Shown here one piece after another: positions 1 through 7,547 of a DNA stretch of 51,465 bases. Position 1 is the stretch's first letter. Each line of letters starts with the position of its first letter. The DNA lies in the NCBI GenBank assembly GCA_012729815.1, contig JAAYCJ010000298.1:1-51465 (forward strand), read 5' to 3'. The position numbers and the translations under genes were made by a program. The DNA comes from Phycisphaerae bacterium. Its GTDB lineage: Bacteria; Planctomycetota; Phycisphaerae; JAAYCJ01. Under the pieces are notes generated by a model. It was not told the origin of the DNA, did not search any database, and worked only from the letters and a program-made list of their open reading frames with translations.

Positions 1-366
1 TCGGGCATCAAATTGTTCGCAAATCCGGTCGAGTTCGGCAAGCTGGTCCTCCGTAGCCTGCTGACAGATCAGTTCGACCGAACGCGTCTCGATCAGTTCC
101 CGAAGCTCATAGCTGTCGCGCAGGTCCTGCAACGTAACGGGGGCAACCGAGAAACCGCGATTGTGCGTGTATTGAACCAGCCCTTCTCCCGTCAGTTGGA
201 GCAGCGATTCGCGGATCGGCGTCCTCCCCACGTTAATCATTCGCGATATCTCCAGTTCCGACAAGGGATTGCCAGCCTCGATCTGGCCGGAGAAGATCAT
301 GGATTTGATCTGCCGATAGACCTTTTCCCGCAACGGCGGCTGGGGGGATTCAAATCCTTGTCTCAT
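1..366 (-). CDS. GntR-family regulator (FCD type), 3' end outside window
   Basis: The minus frame starting with ATG at 366-364 runs open to the window edge, giving 122 residues of the N-terminal part. A winged helix-turn-helix is clear: PLREKVYRQIKSMIFSGQI, then LSELEISRMINVGRTPIRES and LLQLTGEGLVQYTHNRGFSV, the usual GntR order. The start of an FCD ligand-binding domain follows (LRDSYELRELIETRSVELIC). FCD regulators usually sense small organic acids or sugar acids and act as repressors. GAAAGGG lies just upstream of the ATG. The upstream DNA carries GTATAC palindromes that could be its own operator. The ligand is unknown because the effector domain is mostly missing. Confidence 0.9.
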   Translation of the reverse strand, partial: MRQGFESPQPPLREKVYRQIKSMIFSGQIEAGNPLSELEISRMINVGRTPIRESLLQLTGEGLVQYTHNRGFSVAPVTLQDLRDSYELRELIETRSVELICQQATEDQLAELDRICEQFDAR

Positions 367-386
367 GAACGGGTCCCTTTCGTTAT

Positions 387-410
387 GTATACTTTTGTAT
401 ACGATCGTAT
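387..410. promoter_or_regulatory. Overlapping palindromes, candidate GntR auto-operator
   Basis: GTATAC (387-392), four T, GTATAC (397-402), then ATACGATCGTAT (399-410), a perfect 12-bp palindrome sharing bases with the second GTATAC. The cluster lies 20-45 bp upstream of the GntR ATG. FadR/FCD-type GntR proteins bind short GT-N-AC palindromes, so autoregulation is likely but inferred. From 411 to 638 I see nothing else convincing. Confidence 0.5.
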
Positions 411-638
411 GCGCACAGGATAACGCATTCATGAATGAACTTCAAGAGGATTCTCTGGGCCGGTCGGCCGCGGCCGAGCGGTAATGGCGTAAAGTCTTGT
501 CAAGGCGAAGGATATGGCGTATGGATCCGAGATCCGCGTGCTATGACACGCCTTCGGTAGACGGAGAGAAACCGCCCGGCGCGTGGACGAAGATCCAGAA
601 CTCGTCCCCTCTTCATGACCCGCGCCTCATCTATACAA

Positions 639-672
639 ACAGAACGGCCCGTGGCGTCACGGGCCGTTCTGT
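639..672 (-). terminator. Stem-loop after the PEP-CTERM gene at 699
   Basis: Fifteen-base perfect arms (ACAGAACGGCCCGTG at 639-653 and its complement at 658-672) enclose a GCGT loop. It lies 27 bp past the stop of the minus-strand gene. The tail on the minus strand (GTTTGTATA) is only moderately T-rich. Confidence 0.75.
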
Positions 673-698
673 CGATAATCGAATCCGTAAACGAGTCC

Positions 699-1247
699 TT
701 AGCTTCGCCTGCGCATCAATCCAAGCAGGCCCAGCGCCAGCAGACCCAGGCTCGCCGGTTCGGGCACCAGCGTCACGTCGTCAATGCGATAGTACTCGTT
801 CGGCACATTGGTTCCGGGCTCGTAACTGATCTTGACCTGATCATAGTTTGCGGTATTGAAATCGAACGAATGCGGGGTCCAGGAAACACCGGGATAGAAG
901 GCCTCGCTGTCGATCTGGAGATCGCTGCCGTCCAGAATGCCGTAGATACTGATGACCCCAAAGCTGTTCGCACATGCATCGACCGTTGAGTACCAGGAAA
1001 GGGTATAGTCGGTGTTGGGGACGACGGCTACGGATTGCTGGAGTGCTTCTCCTTGGGTCATGTAGACATAGGCCGAACCACTCCCGTCGGCTGTATGGGA
1101 AACGGCCTCGTTGAGACCGGCCGAACCGATCGTCGTCCAGGGCTCGAGCCCATTGAACGTTCCGTTCGATAGCCCGCCCTGCGCCAGCGCCGAAAACACG
1201 ACGAGCAGACATGCGATTCCCAGTGCCCTTTGTTTTGCCGAACCCAT
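699..1247 (-). CDS. PEP-CTERM surface protein with jelly-roll carbohydrate-binding-like domain
   Basis: A 182-residue secreted protein. A signal peptide covers about residues 1-24 (hydrophobic GIACLLVVFSALAQG). The middle has the pattern of CBM4/9-like jelly rolls: NGTFNGLEPW near the start, a repeated aromatic beta pattern, and YYRIDDVTLV just before the tail. The end is a textbook PEP-CTERM signal: VPEPAS, a hydrophobic helix (LGLLALGLLGLM) and RRRS. In this system an exosortase removes the tail and the protein goes to the cell surface or matrix; no exosortase is in the window. AAAGGAGAG precedes the ATG by a normal distance. The glycan-binding role is inferred from fold and neighbours only. 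Confidence 0.85.
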   Translation of the reverse strand: MGSAKQRALGIACLLVVFSALAQGGLSNGTFNGLEPWTTIGSAGLNEAVSHTADGSGSAYVYMTQGEALQQSVAVVPNTDYTLSWYSTVDACANSFGVISIYGILDGSDLQIDSEAFYPGVSWTPHSFDFNTANYDQVKISYEPGTNVPNEYYRIDDVTLVPEPASLGLLALGLLGLMRRRS

Positions 1248-1313
1248 CTCAACTCTCCTTTCATAGAGAAAAGTTCATCAGGGGCGGAACGACGCGTTCC
1301 GCCCGCTTGCGTG

Positions 1314-2315
1314 CTACAGGACAAGCGGGGATGATCTTCGGGCGATGAAATTCGCCGTCAGAACGGCGGTTTGAGGTGCCTGGTCCCTCTTTTCCATTCG
1401 CCGAAGGAGAAACTGCCAGGCCTGCCGGCACATTGCATCCAGCGGCTGGGCGATCGTCGAGAGCGGGATTTCGAGGAACTCGATGTCCTCGATCCCGTCA
1501 CAGCCGACCAGAGCCACGTCCGCGGGAACCCGAAGTCCCAGGTCGAGCAGGCCTCGATAGGCGCCGATGGCGATGGTGTCGTTGGCGCAGAACAGGGCGT
1601 CGGGACATCCATTGCGGCGGATGTAATCGCAAAGGGCCTGCCGGACGACCGGTTTGGACCAGTGGGGAACGACGATATACTCGGGTTCGCGACCCGCTTG
1701 CCCGACCACCTCGCCGTAGGCTCGGTATCGGTCGTCCTGGTCGTTGCGGGTGAAATCCGTCAGCACGTGGGCGATCCGTTGGCGGCCCATTTGGACCAGG
1801 TGCTCCATGGCGTGGCGCGAGGCGTCGTAGAGGTCGATCGTCACCGAATCGATCCTGCCCTTGCACAGGGGGCCGAGGTTCACGACCGGAGCCATTCCAG
1901 GAAAACCCGTCTCAAGGATATCCTGCAGGCCGCCCAATTCGCTTCCGTACATCAGGGTTCCGTCGACGTTGCTTCGCGACAGGCCTTTTCGGAAGGAATC
2001 GGTAAACTCGAAACCCATTTCCATCGTCACCAGGTCATAGTTCGACTGCCTGACCAAGCGGCGAAACGTATTGGCGACTTCCTGGAAAAAGGCGATGTCC
2101 AGGGACGGCGCCCAGAAACCGATCCGATGGGTTTTCCCGGTAACCAGGGCCCGGGCGCTGGTGTTGGGTTGATATCCCATCTTGCGACAGGCATCCAGGA
2201 CCCGCTGACGCGTTCTTTCGGAAATGAACCGATCGGTCCGGTTGTTGATAACCCTGGAGACCGTCGAATGGGAGACGTTCAGCTCTTTCGCTATGTCCAC
2301 GATGGTGATCTGCAT
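1314..2315 (-). CDS. LacI-family transcriptional regulator
   Basis: A 333-residue LacI/GalR protein. The ATG at 2315 begins MQITIVDIAKELNVSHSTVS, the standard N-terminal helix-turn-helix, followed by the hinge helix region (PNTSARALVTGKTHRIGFWA) and a periplasmic-binding-protein-like domain with the usual CPDALFCANDTIAIGAYRGL and VPADVALVGCDGIEDIEF blocks. A longer frame exists upstream, but it would run through the promoter and has no RBS. The gene lies between PEP-CTERM genes and probably controls local glycan-use genes in response to a sugar. The promoter and an overlapping palindrome are visible upstream, suggesting autoregulation. Confidence 0.93.
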   Translation of the reverse strand: MQITIVDIAKELNVSHSTVSRVINNRTDRFISERTRQRVLDACRKMGYQPNTSARALVTGKTHRIGFWAPSLDIAFFQEVANTFRRLVRQSNYDLVTMEMGFEFTDSFRKGLSRSNVDGTLMYGSELGGLQDILETGFPGMAPVVNLGPLCKGRIDSVTIDLYDASRHAMEHLVQMGRQRIAHVLTDFTRNDQDDRYRAYGEVVGQAGREPEYIVVPHWSKPVVRQALCDYIRRNGCPDALFCANDTIAIGAYRGLLDLGLRVPADVALVGCDGIEDIEFLEIPLSTIAQPLDAMCRQAWQFLLRRMEKRDQAPQTAVLTANFIARRSSPLVL

Positions 2316-2327
2316 CTTTTCCGCTCC

Positions 2328-2355
2328 ACCGCACACGTTGTACCGCACACGTGTG
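2328..2355. promoter_or_regulatory. Direct repeat and CACACGTGTG palindrome, candidate LacI auto-operator
   Basis: ACCGCACACGT occurs twice, at 2328-2338 and 2342-2352, and the second copy extends into the perfect palindrome CACACGTGTG (2346-2355). LacI operators are palindromes with a central CG, as here. The palindrome falls at the expected transcription start of the LacI gene. Confidence 0.5.
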
Positions 2356-2361
2356 GCCTTC

Positions 2362-2390
2362 ATCTTAGCATTTTCGCGCATTGCCGTCAA
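2362..2390 (-). promoter_or_regulatory. Sigma-70-like promoter of the LacI gene at 1314-2315
   Basis: On the minus strand TTGACG (2390-2385), a 17-base spacer, then TAAGAT (2367-2362). Transcription would begin near 2355, about 40 bases before the ATG. Confidence 0.6.
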
Positions 2391-2470
2391 GAGATTTGCA
2401 GGCCGTCTATTATTAATAAGAACTAAGTGAGCGCGATAGAGTCGGGACCACCACGCGTGCCATCTGGGCC

Positions 2471-2489
2471 ATGGGAACAGGATTCCCAT
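2471..2489. repeat. Short inverted repeat ATGGGAA/TTCCCAT
   Basis: Seven-base perfect arms with a five-base spacer, between the stop of the gene at 2542 and the LacI promoter. It could be a weak terminator for the upstream minus-strand gene or a protein-binding site. There is no T run. Confidence 0.3.
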
Positions 2490-2541
2490 AGTCGGAAGGA
2501 ACGGGAAGGACAAACAGGTTGTCGTGGATCACGTGGGCTGA

Positions 2542-4317
2542 CTATCTGCGGCGTCGAAGCAGGAGGCCACCGGTGGCCAGGAGTACGCACGTCGCGGGTT
2601 CGGGGACGCTGTAGACTTCGAGTTCATCGATGCCGATCCCCGCGCCTTCCACCAGGATTCGAAGGCCGGTGACGCCCGCGATCGGGGAGAACTCGTAGAG
2701 ATGCCTCATGTATCCCATGGGATCGACGTAACGTTCATCGATAATTCCGAGCGTCATCCACTCGGAATCCGGCGTGGCGGCATCGGGATTTTCGGCCAGC
2801 GTGAACTGGATGGTGTAGTATCCGGTGTAGCGGTCTTTGTAGGCGATGGCAGCGTCGCGGTTGTCGCGTCCGAAGGCGAGGGAGAAGATGGTGTACGGCT
2901 GATCGAAGGCGACGCCGAAGAAGCTGGAGTCGCTGCCGGCGATCCAGCTATTGGAGTTGCCGTACGTCTCGTCGTTGAGGTGGTCGATCTGGTGGATGTC
3001 GTATCCGGGGATCAGGTCCTTGGCAAAGGCCGTTGCCCCCTGGGTCTGGGAGGCGACGTTGGTTTGATCTTGGCGAAACGTTCCACCGACCTCCTTGAGG
3101 ACAAGCGTCGGGTCCGGGACGTCGTAGAGGGCCTTGATGGTCTGCAGCGGCACGGTGGCGCTGGCGCCGTAGTTGGGAACGCCGGCGGCGGCGCCGTTGT
3201 CCCAGACCCACTCGCTGACGCCGGCCTGCTGGAAGTTGTTGACCATATCGACCACGGTTTGTTCGGCCAGTTCCGGATCGATTCGGTGCAGCGTTTCGGC
3301 GACCCAACCGGTGGGAACGCCCCAGTATCCGCCGTTCTGGTAGCCCGCGGGCGTCCAGGGGACCATGGCCTCCCAGGCCATTCCCGCTGGGAGATGGCGG
3401 ACCTGCCCGGCCGCGACGACCTGGTCGTAGTGATCCTTGAGGTATTGGGCGACGGCCAGGGATTGTTCTTCGGAGGCGACTCCGAGGTGGACGGCGAAGG
3501 CGGAGCCCCAGATATCAGGCTGATCGCATCGGACGGTGGCGGCCTTGAAGAGGCCGGTGGAGGCGTCCCAGAAGACGCTGCGCACAGCGGCGGCTTTGGA
3601 GTCCGCAGCGGCCCGCCAGGTTGCGGCTTCGCTCGTTCGGCCGGCGGCGGTCAGCAGGTCGGCCAGTTGCCGGCTGGCGCGGATATCCAGAAGCGAGCAG
3701 AACAGCTCGTCGCCGGACTTCTTGATGCAGTCGGTAAAGCCGTAAGGGACGCGGTCCCAGTCCTTGGCTGGGTCGATGTAGATCAGGCCGTTGGCGGGAT
3801 CGCGCGGCGCGGCGTTCATCGTTTTGACCAGCGGATCGATGATCTGCTGCAGGAATGCGGGATCCTGGACCTGCTGATAGGTTCGCCAGCCGACGTCGAT
3901 CATGAACGGCGAGCCGTCGGCGACGGGATTTTCGCCCATTGTGCCCATTCCGTTCATGTAGTATGGGGTCCCGTCGAAGGTGACCAGGTCGACCGCGGCC
4001 CCGTCGCTTCGAAGGGCGTCGATGAACGTCATGCAGGCGTCTTTGAGTTCCTGGTGGCTGAAGACCTCGGGGCAGCCTTCGAGCAGGTAGGCGTAGTCGC
4101 GCAGGACGAAGAAGTCATAGCCGCCTCCGGCTTGGGGGATGAAGGCCATCGTTCCGTCGGCCATCGGTCGCGCCGAACCGCGCACCAACTGCTGGGCCCG
4201 CTGTTGCAGCCAGATGCCCGCTTCCCGCCCCGTGGCGACCTGGGCCATCGACGGCGCTGCCGCGGCGAGGACAATCGGGCAACCCCACACGAACCACACA
4301 GCTGTTTTGGTCTGCAT
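2542..4317 (-). CDS. PEP-CTERM protein, predicted six-hairpin glycosidase with discoidin-like module
   Basis: A 591-residue secreted protein. A signal peptide is visible at residues 1-25 (WFVWGCPIVLAAAAPSMAQ). Residues of about 30-410 look like an (alpha/alpha)6 glycosidase: long helices with a recurring Trp/Tyr-rich pattern, for example GGYDFFVLRDYAYLLEG, YGFTDCIKKSGDELFCSLLD and GGYWGVPTGWVAETL. About 430-570 is a beta-rich, discoidin-like module (DETYGNSNSWI, GITGLRILVEG-like end). The C-terminus is a PEP-CTERM tail (VPEPATCVLLATGGLLLRRRR). I infer a surface-bound glycoside hydrolase; I cannot name the GH family or the catalytic residues with confidence. It has its own upstream region because a terminator ends the previous gene at 4433. 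Confidence 0.75.
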   Translation of the reverse strand: MQTKTAVWFVWGCPIVLAAAAPSMAQVATGREAGIWLQQRAQQLVRGSARPMADGTMAFIPQAGGGYDFFVLRDYAYLLEGCPEVFSHQELKDACMTFIDALRSDGAAVDLVTFDGTPYYMNGMGTMGENPVADGSPFMIDVGWRTYQQVQDPAFLQQIIDPLVKTMNAAPRDPANGLIYIDPAKDWDRVPYGFTDCIKKSGDELFCSLLDIRASRQLADLLTAAGRTSEAATWRAAADSKAAAVRSVFWDASTGLFKAATVRCDQPDIWGSAFAVHLGVASEEQSLAVAQYLKDHYDQVVAAGQVRHLPAGMAWEAMVPWTPAGYQNGGYWGVPTGWVAETLHRIDPELAEQTVVDMVNNFQQAGVSEWVWDNGAAAGVPNYGASATVPLQTIKALYDVPDPTLVLKEVGGTFRQDQTNVASQTQGATAFAKDLIPGYDIHQIDHLNDETYGNSNSWIAGSDSSFFGVAFDQPYTIFSLAFGRDNRDAAIAYKDRYTGYYTIQFTLAENPDAATPDSEWMTLGIIDERYVDPMGYMRHLYEFSPIAGVTGLRILVEGAGIGIDELEVYSVPEPATCVLLATGGLLLRRRR

Positions 4318-4432
4318 TGGTCTTCACGCCTCGACAATAGGTACTCATGAAACTCGGTGCGCCATCTCGGGTGGAGATCAGCATTGTTCCGTGTTGCATT
4401 CCCGCGGCTGACGTCCATAATGGCGAATAATG

Positions 4433-4485
4433 AACGTGTGAAAGGCGTTTTTCTGTGCCTGGTCCATCGACGCCTTTCACACGTT
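4433..4485 (-). terminator. Long stem-loop after the PEP-CTERM gene at 4524
   Basis: Sixteen-base perfect arms (AACGTGTGAAAGGCGT, 4433-4448, and its complement 4470-4485) with a 21-base loop. It sits 38 bp past the stop codon of the minus-strand gene. There is no strong T tail, so it may also act as an RNA 3' stabiliser. Confidence 0.6.
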
Positions 4486-4523
4486 GCTTATGGACAGAGA
4501 AGCCATCCTCTCATTCCGACACG

Positions 4524-5219
4524 CTACGATCTGCGTCTGAGGAAAAGACCACCCAACGCCAGGATCGCCAGCGAAGCCGGTTCGGGAACGACGTTGATTT
4601 CGGCGTCCATCAACGTATCTCCCGCGTGCGAACCGTCCTGTCCCGCCGCTCGCTTGATGACCAGGTCAATGGTGTCGCCGACCGCGACGGAGGTGTTGAG
4701 GATTCCGGTCACGATGTCGGTCTCGGGCTCGGCGGCGCCCTGGCTGAACAGGGTGGAGCCGTTCACCAGGACCCAGGCATCGACCTTGGTCGCCCCGAGG
4801 TCTCCGAAGGTCACATCCACCGTCGCGGGTCCGGCTTCGGGAGCGGTCCATCGGATGATGCTGTAGACCGTGTAGTTCGAGCCGTCCCAGGTGTTCTCGG
4901 CGACCTGCTTGACCGTTCCGTTGTTGAAGTACGTGTGAGGGGTAATGTGTCCGACGTTGGCATTGGCCGTGTTGTAGGACTGCCCCAGATAGGCTTCCGT
5001 GTGCCAGACGGTGGCCTCGGTGCCGAGATACACGTCGTAGGGAGCAAAGCTCCCCAACGCCTGCGAACTGCCCGCCGACCAGGTTCCCACCGACGGAGCG
5101 GCGGCCGGCCAGCCGCCGTTGGCGGATACATCCGCGTTCAGATCGTACACCACCGCCCAAGCCGGACCCAGACAACCCAGACATACCCCAACCGCCATCA
5201 CCAACCATCTCCCAACCAT
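4524..5219 (-). CDS. PEP-CTERM surface protein of unknown function
   Basis: A 231-residue protein. I start it at the ATG at 5219 because AGGAG lies 8 bases upstream and a signal peptide begins at once (VGRWLVMAVGVCLGCLGPAWA); a longer frame would add a Pro/Arg-rich leader with no RBS. The mature part is beta-rich with Asn/Thr/Gly runs and a DVTFGDLGATKVDAWVLVNG stretch typical of secreted beta-sandwich modules. The end is VPEPASLAILALGGLFLRRRS, a PEP-CTERM tail. It lies directly downstream of the GntR gene at 5304 (84 bp gap) and could share its transcript. No enzymatic motif is visible. Confidence 0.85.
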   Translation of the reverse strand: MVGRWLVMAVGVCLGCLGPAWAVVYDLNADVSANGGWPAAAPSVGTWSAGSSQALGSFAPYDVYLGTEATVWHTEAYLGQSYNTANANVGHITPHTYFNNGTVKQVAENTWDGSNYTVYSIIRWTAPEAGPATVDVTFGDLGATKVDAWVLVNGSTLFSQGAAEPETDIVTGILNTSVAVGDTIDLVIKRAAGQDGSHAGDTLMDAEINVVPEPASLAILALGGLFLRRRS

Positions 5220-5303
5220 ACGACGTCTCCTCTGGAAAAAGAACAGGCGCGGACTCGACGGACCACCCGCCGACTCCGAAGCCGGTCGTTTCATCTGTCA
5301 ACG

Positions 5304-6107
5304 TCAAGGTCTCGATTCGCCGCCGCCGAATCCCGCGTTCTGAGGTGAATCGTCCACCACACCGGCGCCATCCCATAGGTAATCCCGGATGAAGTCATAG
5401 GCTTCCAGGTGGAATGCCATGGTGTTGGTGATGTGCTCTTCCATCTGTTGCCATGCCGCAAAACCGTCGCGGCGCTCCATGGCCCGGTGGATGGCGTAGT
5501 GATGCTCGAAGTCCTGGATCAGGTGGCGCACAAAGGCCTTTACGCCCGGGAAATAGAGGACCTTCTGCAGCGTCTGCGTGATGATGTGCAAATCCTCGAT
5601 GGCCTTGGTCAGGTGAGGGTTTTCCGTGGCTTGGATGATCGTGGTGTGGAAGACGGTGTTCAGCCGGAAGATCTCCTGCCCCACCGGCGCCAGAAGCCGT
5701 TTCTGATGACGCTCCAGGGGATCCTCGGCGATCTGCCTTTCAATGCTCCGAGCCACTTTCACCTGGCGCAGATGGCTTCGAAGGTTGTTGCGAAGGTCCC
5801 GCAGCGTTTGAGGGGAAATCATCCGAGCGGCAAGTTTGGCGGCGCCGCTTTCGAGGATGATGCGGGACTGGTAGATCTGTTCCAGTTCCTTGCGGCTCAG
5901 CTTTCGCAGCCGAACCCCGACTTTGGGAATGGTTTCGAGCAATCCCTCATTTTCAAGCTGGCTGACCGCTTCGCGGACGGGAATATGGCTCATGCCGATG
6001 GTCTTGGCGATCTTGCCCATCGACAGGTACGCCCCATCCGACCATCGCCCCGACAGCAGCCCGTCCCGGATGTGTCGGTAGGCCTTGCTCTTCAATCGCG
6101 TCGCCAT
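5304..6107 (-). CDS. GntR-family (FCD) transcriptional regulator
   Basis: A 267-residue regulator. The N-terminal winged helix is complete: LKSKAYRHIRDGLLSGRW, then KIAKTIGMSHIPVREAVSQL and ENEGLLETIPKVGVRL. Residues of about 70-245 form a helical FCD-type effector domain, with LEQIYQSRIILESGAAKLAA at its start and conserved His/Arg residues in NTVFHTTIIQ and HHYAIHRAMERRD that resemble FCD metal and ligand sites. FCD proteins bind small carboxylates and release DNA. The gene has a clear promoter with nested inverted repeats, so it is probably autoregulated and likely controls the neighbouring PEP-CTERM gene. The last 20 residues are Gly/Asp-rich and outside the family core. Confidence 0.92.
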   Translation of the reverse strand: MATRLKSKAYRHIRDGLLSGRWSDGAYLSMGKIAKTIGMSHIPVREAVSQLENEGLLETIPKVGVRLRKLSRKELEQIYQSRIILESGAAKLAARMISPQTLRDLRNNLRSHLRQVKVARSIERQIAEDPLERHQKRLLAPVGQEIFRLNTVFHTTIIQATENPHLTKAIEDLHIITQTLQKVLYFPGVKAFVRHLIQDFEHHYAIHRAMERRDGFAAWQQMEEHITNTMAFHLEAYDFIRDYLWDGAGVVDDSPQNAGFGGGESRP

Positions 6108-6133
6108 CGTTTTTCCCTGCCCTTCAAGCTCTA

Positions 6134-6159
6134 ATATAACCCTCTATAGTGGGTCATAT
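6134..6159. promoter_or_regulatory. Inverted repeat at the GntR transcription start, candidate operator
   Basis: ATATAACCC (6134-6142), an 8-base spacer, GGGTCATAT (6151-6159): nine-base arms with one mismatch. It covers the expected +1 region of the promoter at 6167-6194. Confidence 0.5.
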
Positions 6160-6161
6160 AT

Positions 6162-6183
6162 GTGCCAATATACTAACTGGCAC
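6162..6183. promoter_or_regulatory. Inverted repeat GTGCCA/TGGCAC within the GntR promoter
   Basis: Six-base perfect arms (6162-6167 and 6178-6183) separated by ten bases. The repeat lies across the -10 element and the spacer, so a bound protein would block polymerase. Confidence 0.45.
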
Positions 6184-6194
6184 TCTTTTGTCAA
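6167..6194 (-). promoter_or_regulatory. Promoter of the GntR gene at 5304-6107
   Basis: Minus strand: TTGACA (6194-6189), 16-base spacer, TATATT (6172-6167). This is the best sigma-70 match in the first 10 kb and lies 60 bp before the ATG. Between 6195 and 6530 I find no gene and no convincing signal. Confidence 0.7.
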
Positions 6195-6530
6195 TAGGCA
6201 CGTTACTCACCGGGTTGGTTTGGCAGCGTCCCGGAGAATTCCGGGATGCCCTGTGCACCGATTGCCGGAGCGCAGGTACCGGCAGGATGGTGCGTCGCCA
6301 AACGCACGAGCTTTCGGAGGCCATCCCCCCGGGCCAGGAAACACGGAAACACTAAGCGCGCCATTGATGCCTTTTGGCGAACGCCGCGGGCAGAGAGAAG
6401 GAGGAAAACCAAGCGGGGGCGTTACCGGAAGTGGACGATTGACAGGCGTATAACACGCTATCGATATCTATCCTGTTACGTATTCCAGTGTCTTACGATG
6501 GTATTTTGACTTGCTGTCCAGTTTTACCCA

Positions 6531-6561
6531 TTGACATGATCATATGGTTATGGTACATAAT
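6531..6561 (+). promoter_or_regulatory. Possible promoter of the PEP-CTERM gene at 6718
   Basis: TTGACA (6531-6536), a long 19-base spacer, CATAAT (6556-6561). It would leave a 5' leader of about 150 GC-rich bases with a repeated TGCGGACACG(G/C) element near 6573 and 6657. The spacer is longer than ideal. Confidence 0.4.
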
Positions 6562-6717
6562 GTTACGTTGAGATGCGGACACGCGGTCGTCGGATGCGGG
6601 GCGATCGGCGACCCGGGACCGAGGCGGATCGGTCCGGGATTGGTCCGGGCCTTGCGGTGCGGACACGGCGGGGCCGGAAAGAGTGGTTTTGTTTTTATAC
6701 TAGAAGGAGAGGTGAAC

Positions 6718-7410
6718 ATGGAACGATCACGATGTCTGTTGTTGACGGTGCTAGGCGTGTGCCTTGCCGTCGGTGCGGCCCAGGCGGTGCCGGTTTCGGT
6801 CCTGAACCCGGGGTTTGAAGACCCGGCCCTGGACGTGGGCGGATTTACCTCGGCCCTTCCCGGCTGGAACATTGCCTCCGGGGCGGCCGGTATCATTCGC
6901 GTGACCACGGGCGCGGACCCCGATTACCCGCTGGGCGGCTACAGTGACCTGAACGCGGCGTACAGCGGACCGACGCCGGACGCCGGCAGCATGTTCTATC
7001 AGTGGTTGGGAGTGACGGCCCTGGCTGACACCCGGTATACACTGTCGGTCCAGGTCGGCGACCGGAGCATTTCCCTCTGGAACACGACCCTCCCCGAACA
7101 GGTCCGTGTTGAACTCCACACGGCCTCCGGTTGGGCCCTCACACCCGTGGCTGCTCTTTCGAGCACCCCCACACCGGCGGACGGCGAGATGGTCACCTGG
7201 ACGCAGGTTTTCGATATTTCCGCGGAATTGGCGGGCCAGGACCTTGCCATCGTTCTGGGCAGCAATGACTCCAGGAGCTTCCCCCCAGGTCCAGGCGCTC
7301 AGGTGCAGTTCGACGATGTCGCCCTCGACGTCTCCCCGATTCCCGAGCCGATGACGGCGACCCTGCTGATCAGCGGGATCGGCGGACTGGTTCTTCGGCG
7401 GCGGAAATGA
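6718..7410 (+). CDS. PEP-CTERM surface protein with jelly-roll domain
   Basis: A 230-residue secreted protein. The ATG at 6718 has AGGAGAGG just upstream and begins a signal peptide (LLLTVLGVCLAVGAAQA). A longer frame reaching back to 6544 is GC-rich leader without an RBS. The mature part starts VLNPGFEDPALDVGGF and ends VQFDDVALDV, the two marks of CBM4/9-like or DUF642-like jelly rolls, also seen in the protein at 699-1247. The tail IPEPMTATLLISGIGGLVLR plus RRK is a PEP-CTERM signal. It has its own terminator. It probably binds glycans at the cell surface, by inference from fold only. Confidence 0.85.
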   Translation: MERSRCLLLTVLGVCLAVGAAQAVPVSVLNPGFEDPALDVGGFTSALPGWNIASGAAGIIRVTTGADPDYPLGGYSDLNAAYSGPTPDAGSMFYQWLGVTALADTRYTLSVQVGDRSISLWNTTLPEQVRVELHTASGWALTPVAALSSTPTPADGEMVTWTQVFDISAELAGQDLAIVLGSNDSRSFPPGPGAQVQFDDVALDVSPIPEPMTATLLISGIGGLVLRRRK

Positions 7411-7430
7411 CGGCGGACAGGAATGAGACG

Positions 7431-7464
7431 TGGCGAGGACGAGGGCTTCGTCCTCGCCATTTTT
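7431..7464 (+). terminator. Rho-independent terminator
   Basis: TGGCGAGGACGA (7431-7442), GGGCT loop, TCGTCCTCGCCA (7448-7459), followed by TTTTT (7460-7464). It closes the PEP-CTERM gene ending at 7410. Confidence 0.9.
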
Positions 7465-7547
7465 CAACACGGATGGTAGGATGGGCAACGGGAAAGGGCT
7501 TCAAGGGCTTCGGCCAAAGGACAAGCCGTGAAGGGTGATCGGTAGAC

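Noticed and set aside
2701-4350. A 549-codon plus-strand frame opposite the PEP-CTERM glycosidase-like gene
   Set aside because: The opposite frame has a signal peptide and PEP-CTERM tail; this one is Gly/Val/Asp-rich without motifs.
6195-6530. Short open frames on both strands in the intergenic stretch
   Set aside because: No RBS, no codon-use pattern like the neighbours and no recognisable motif.
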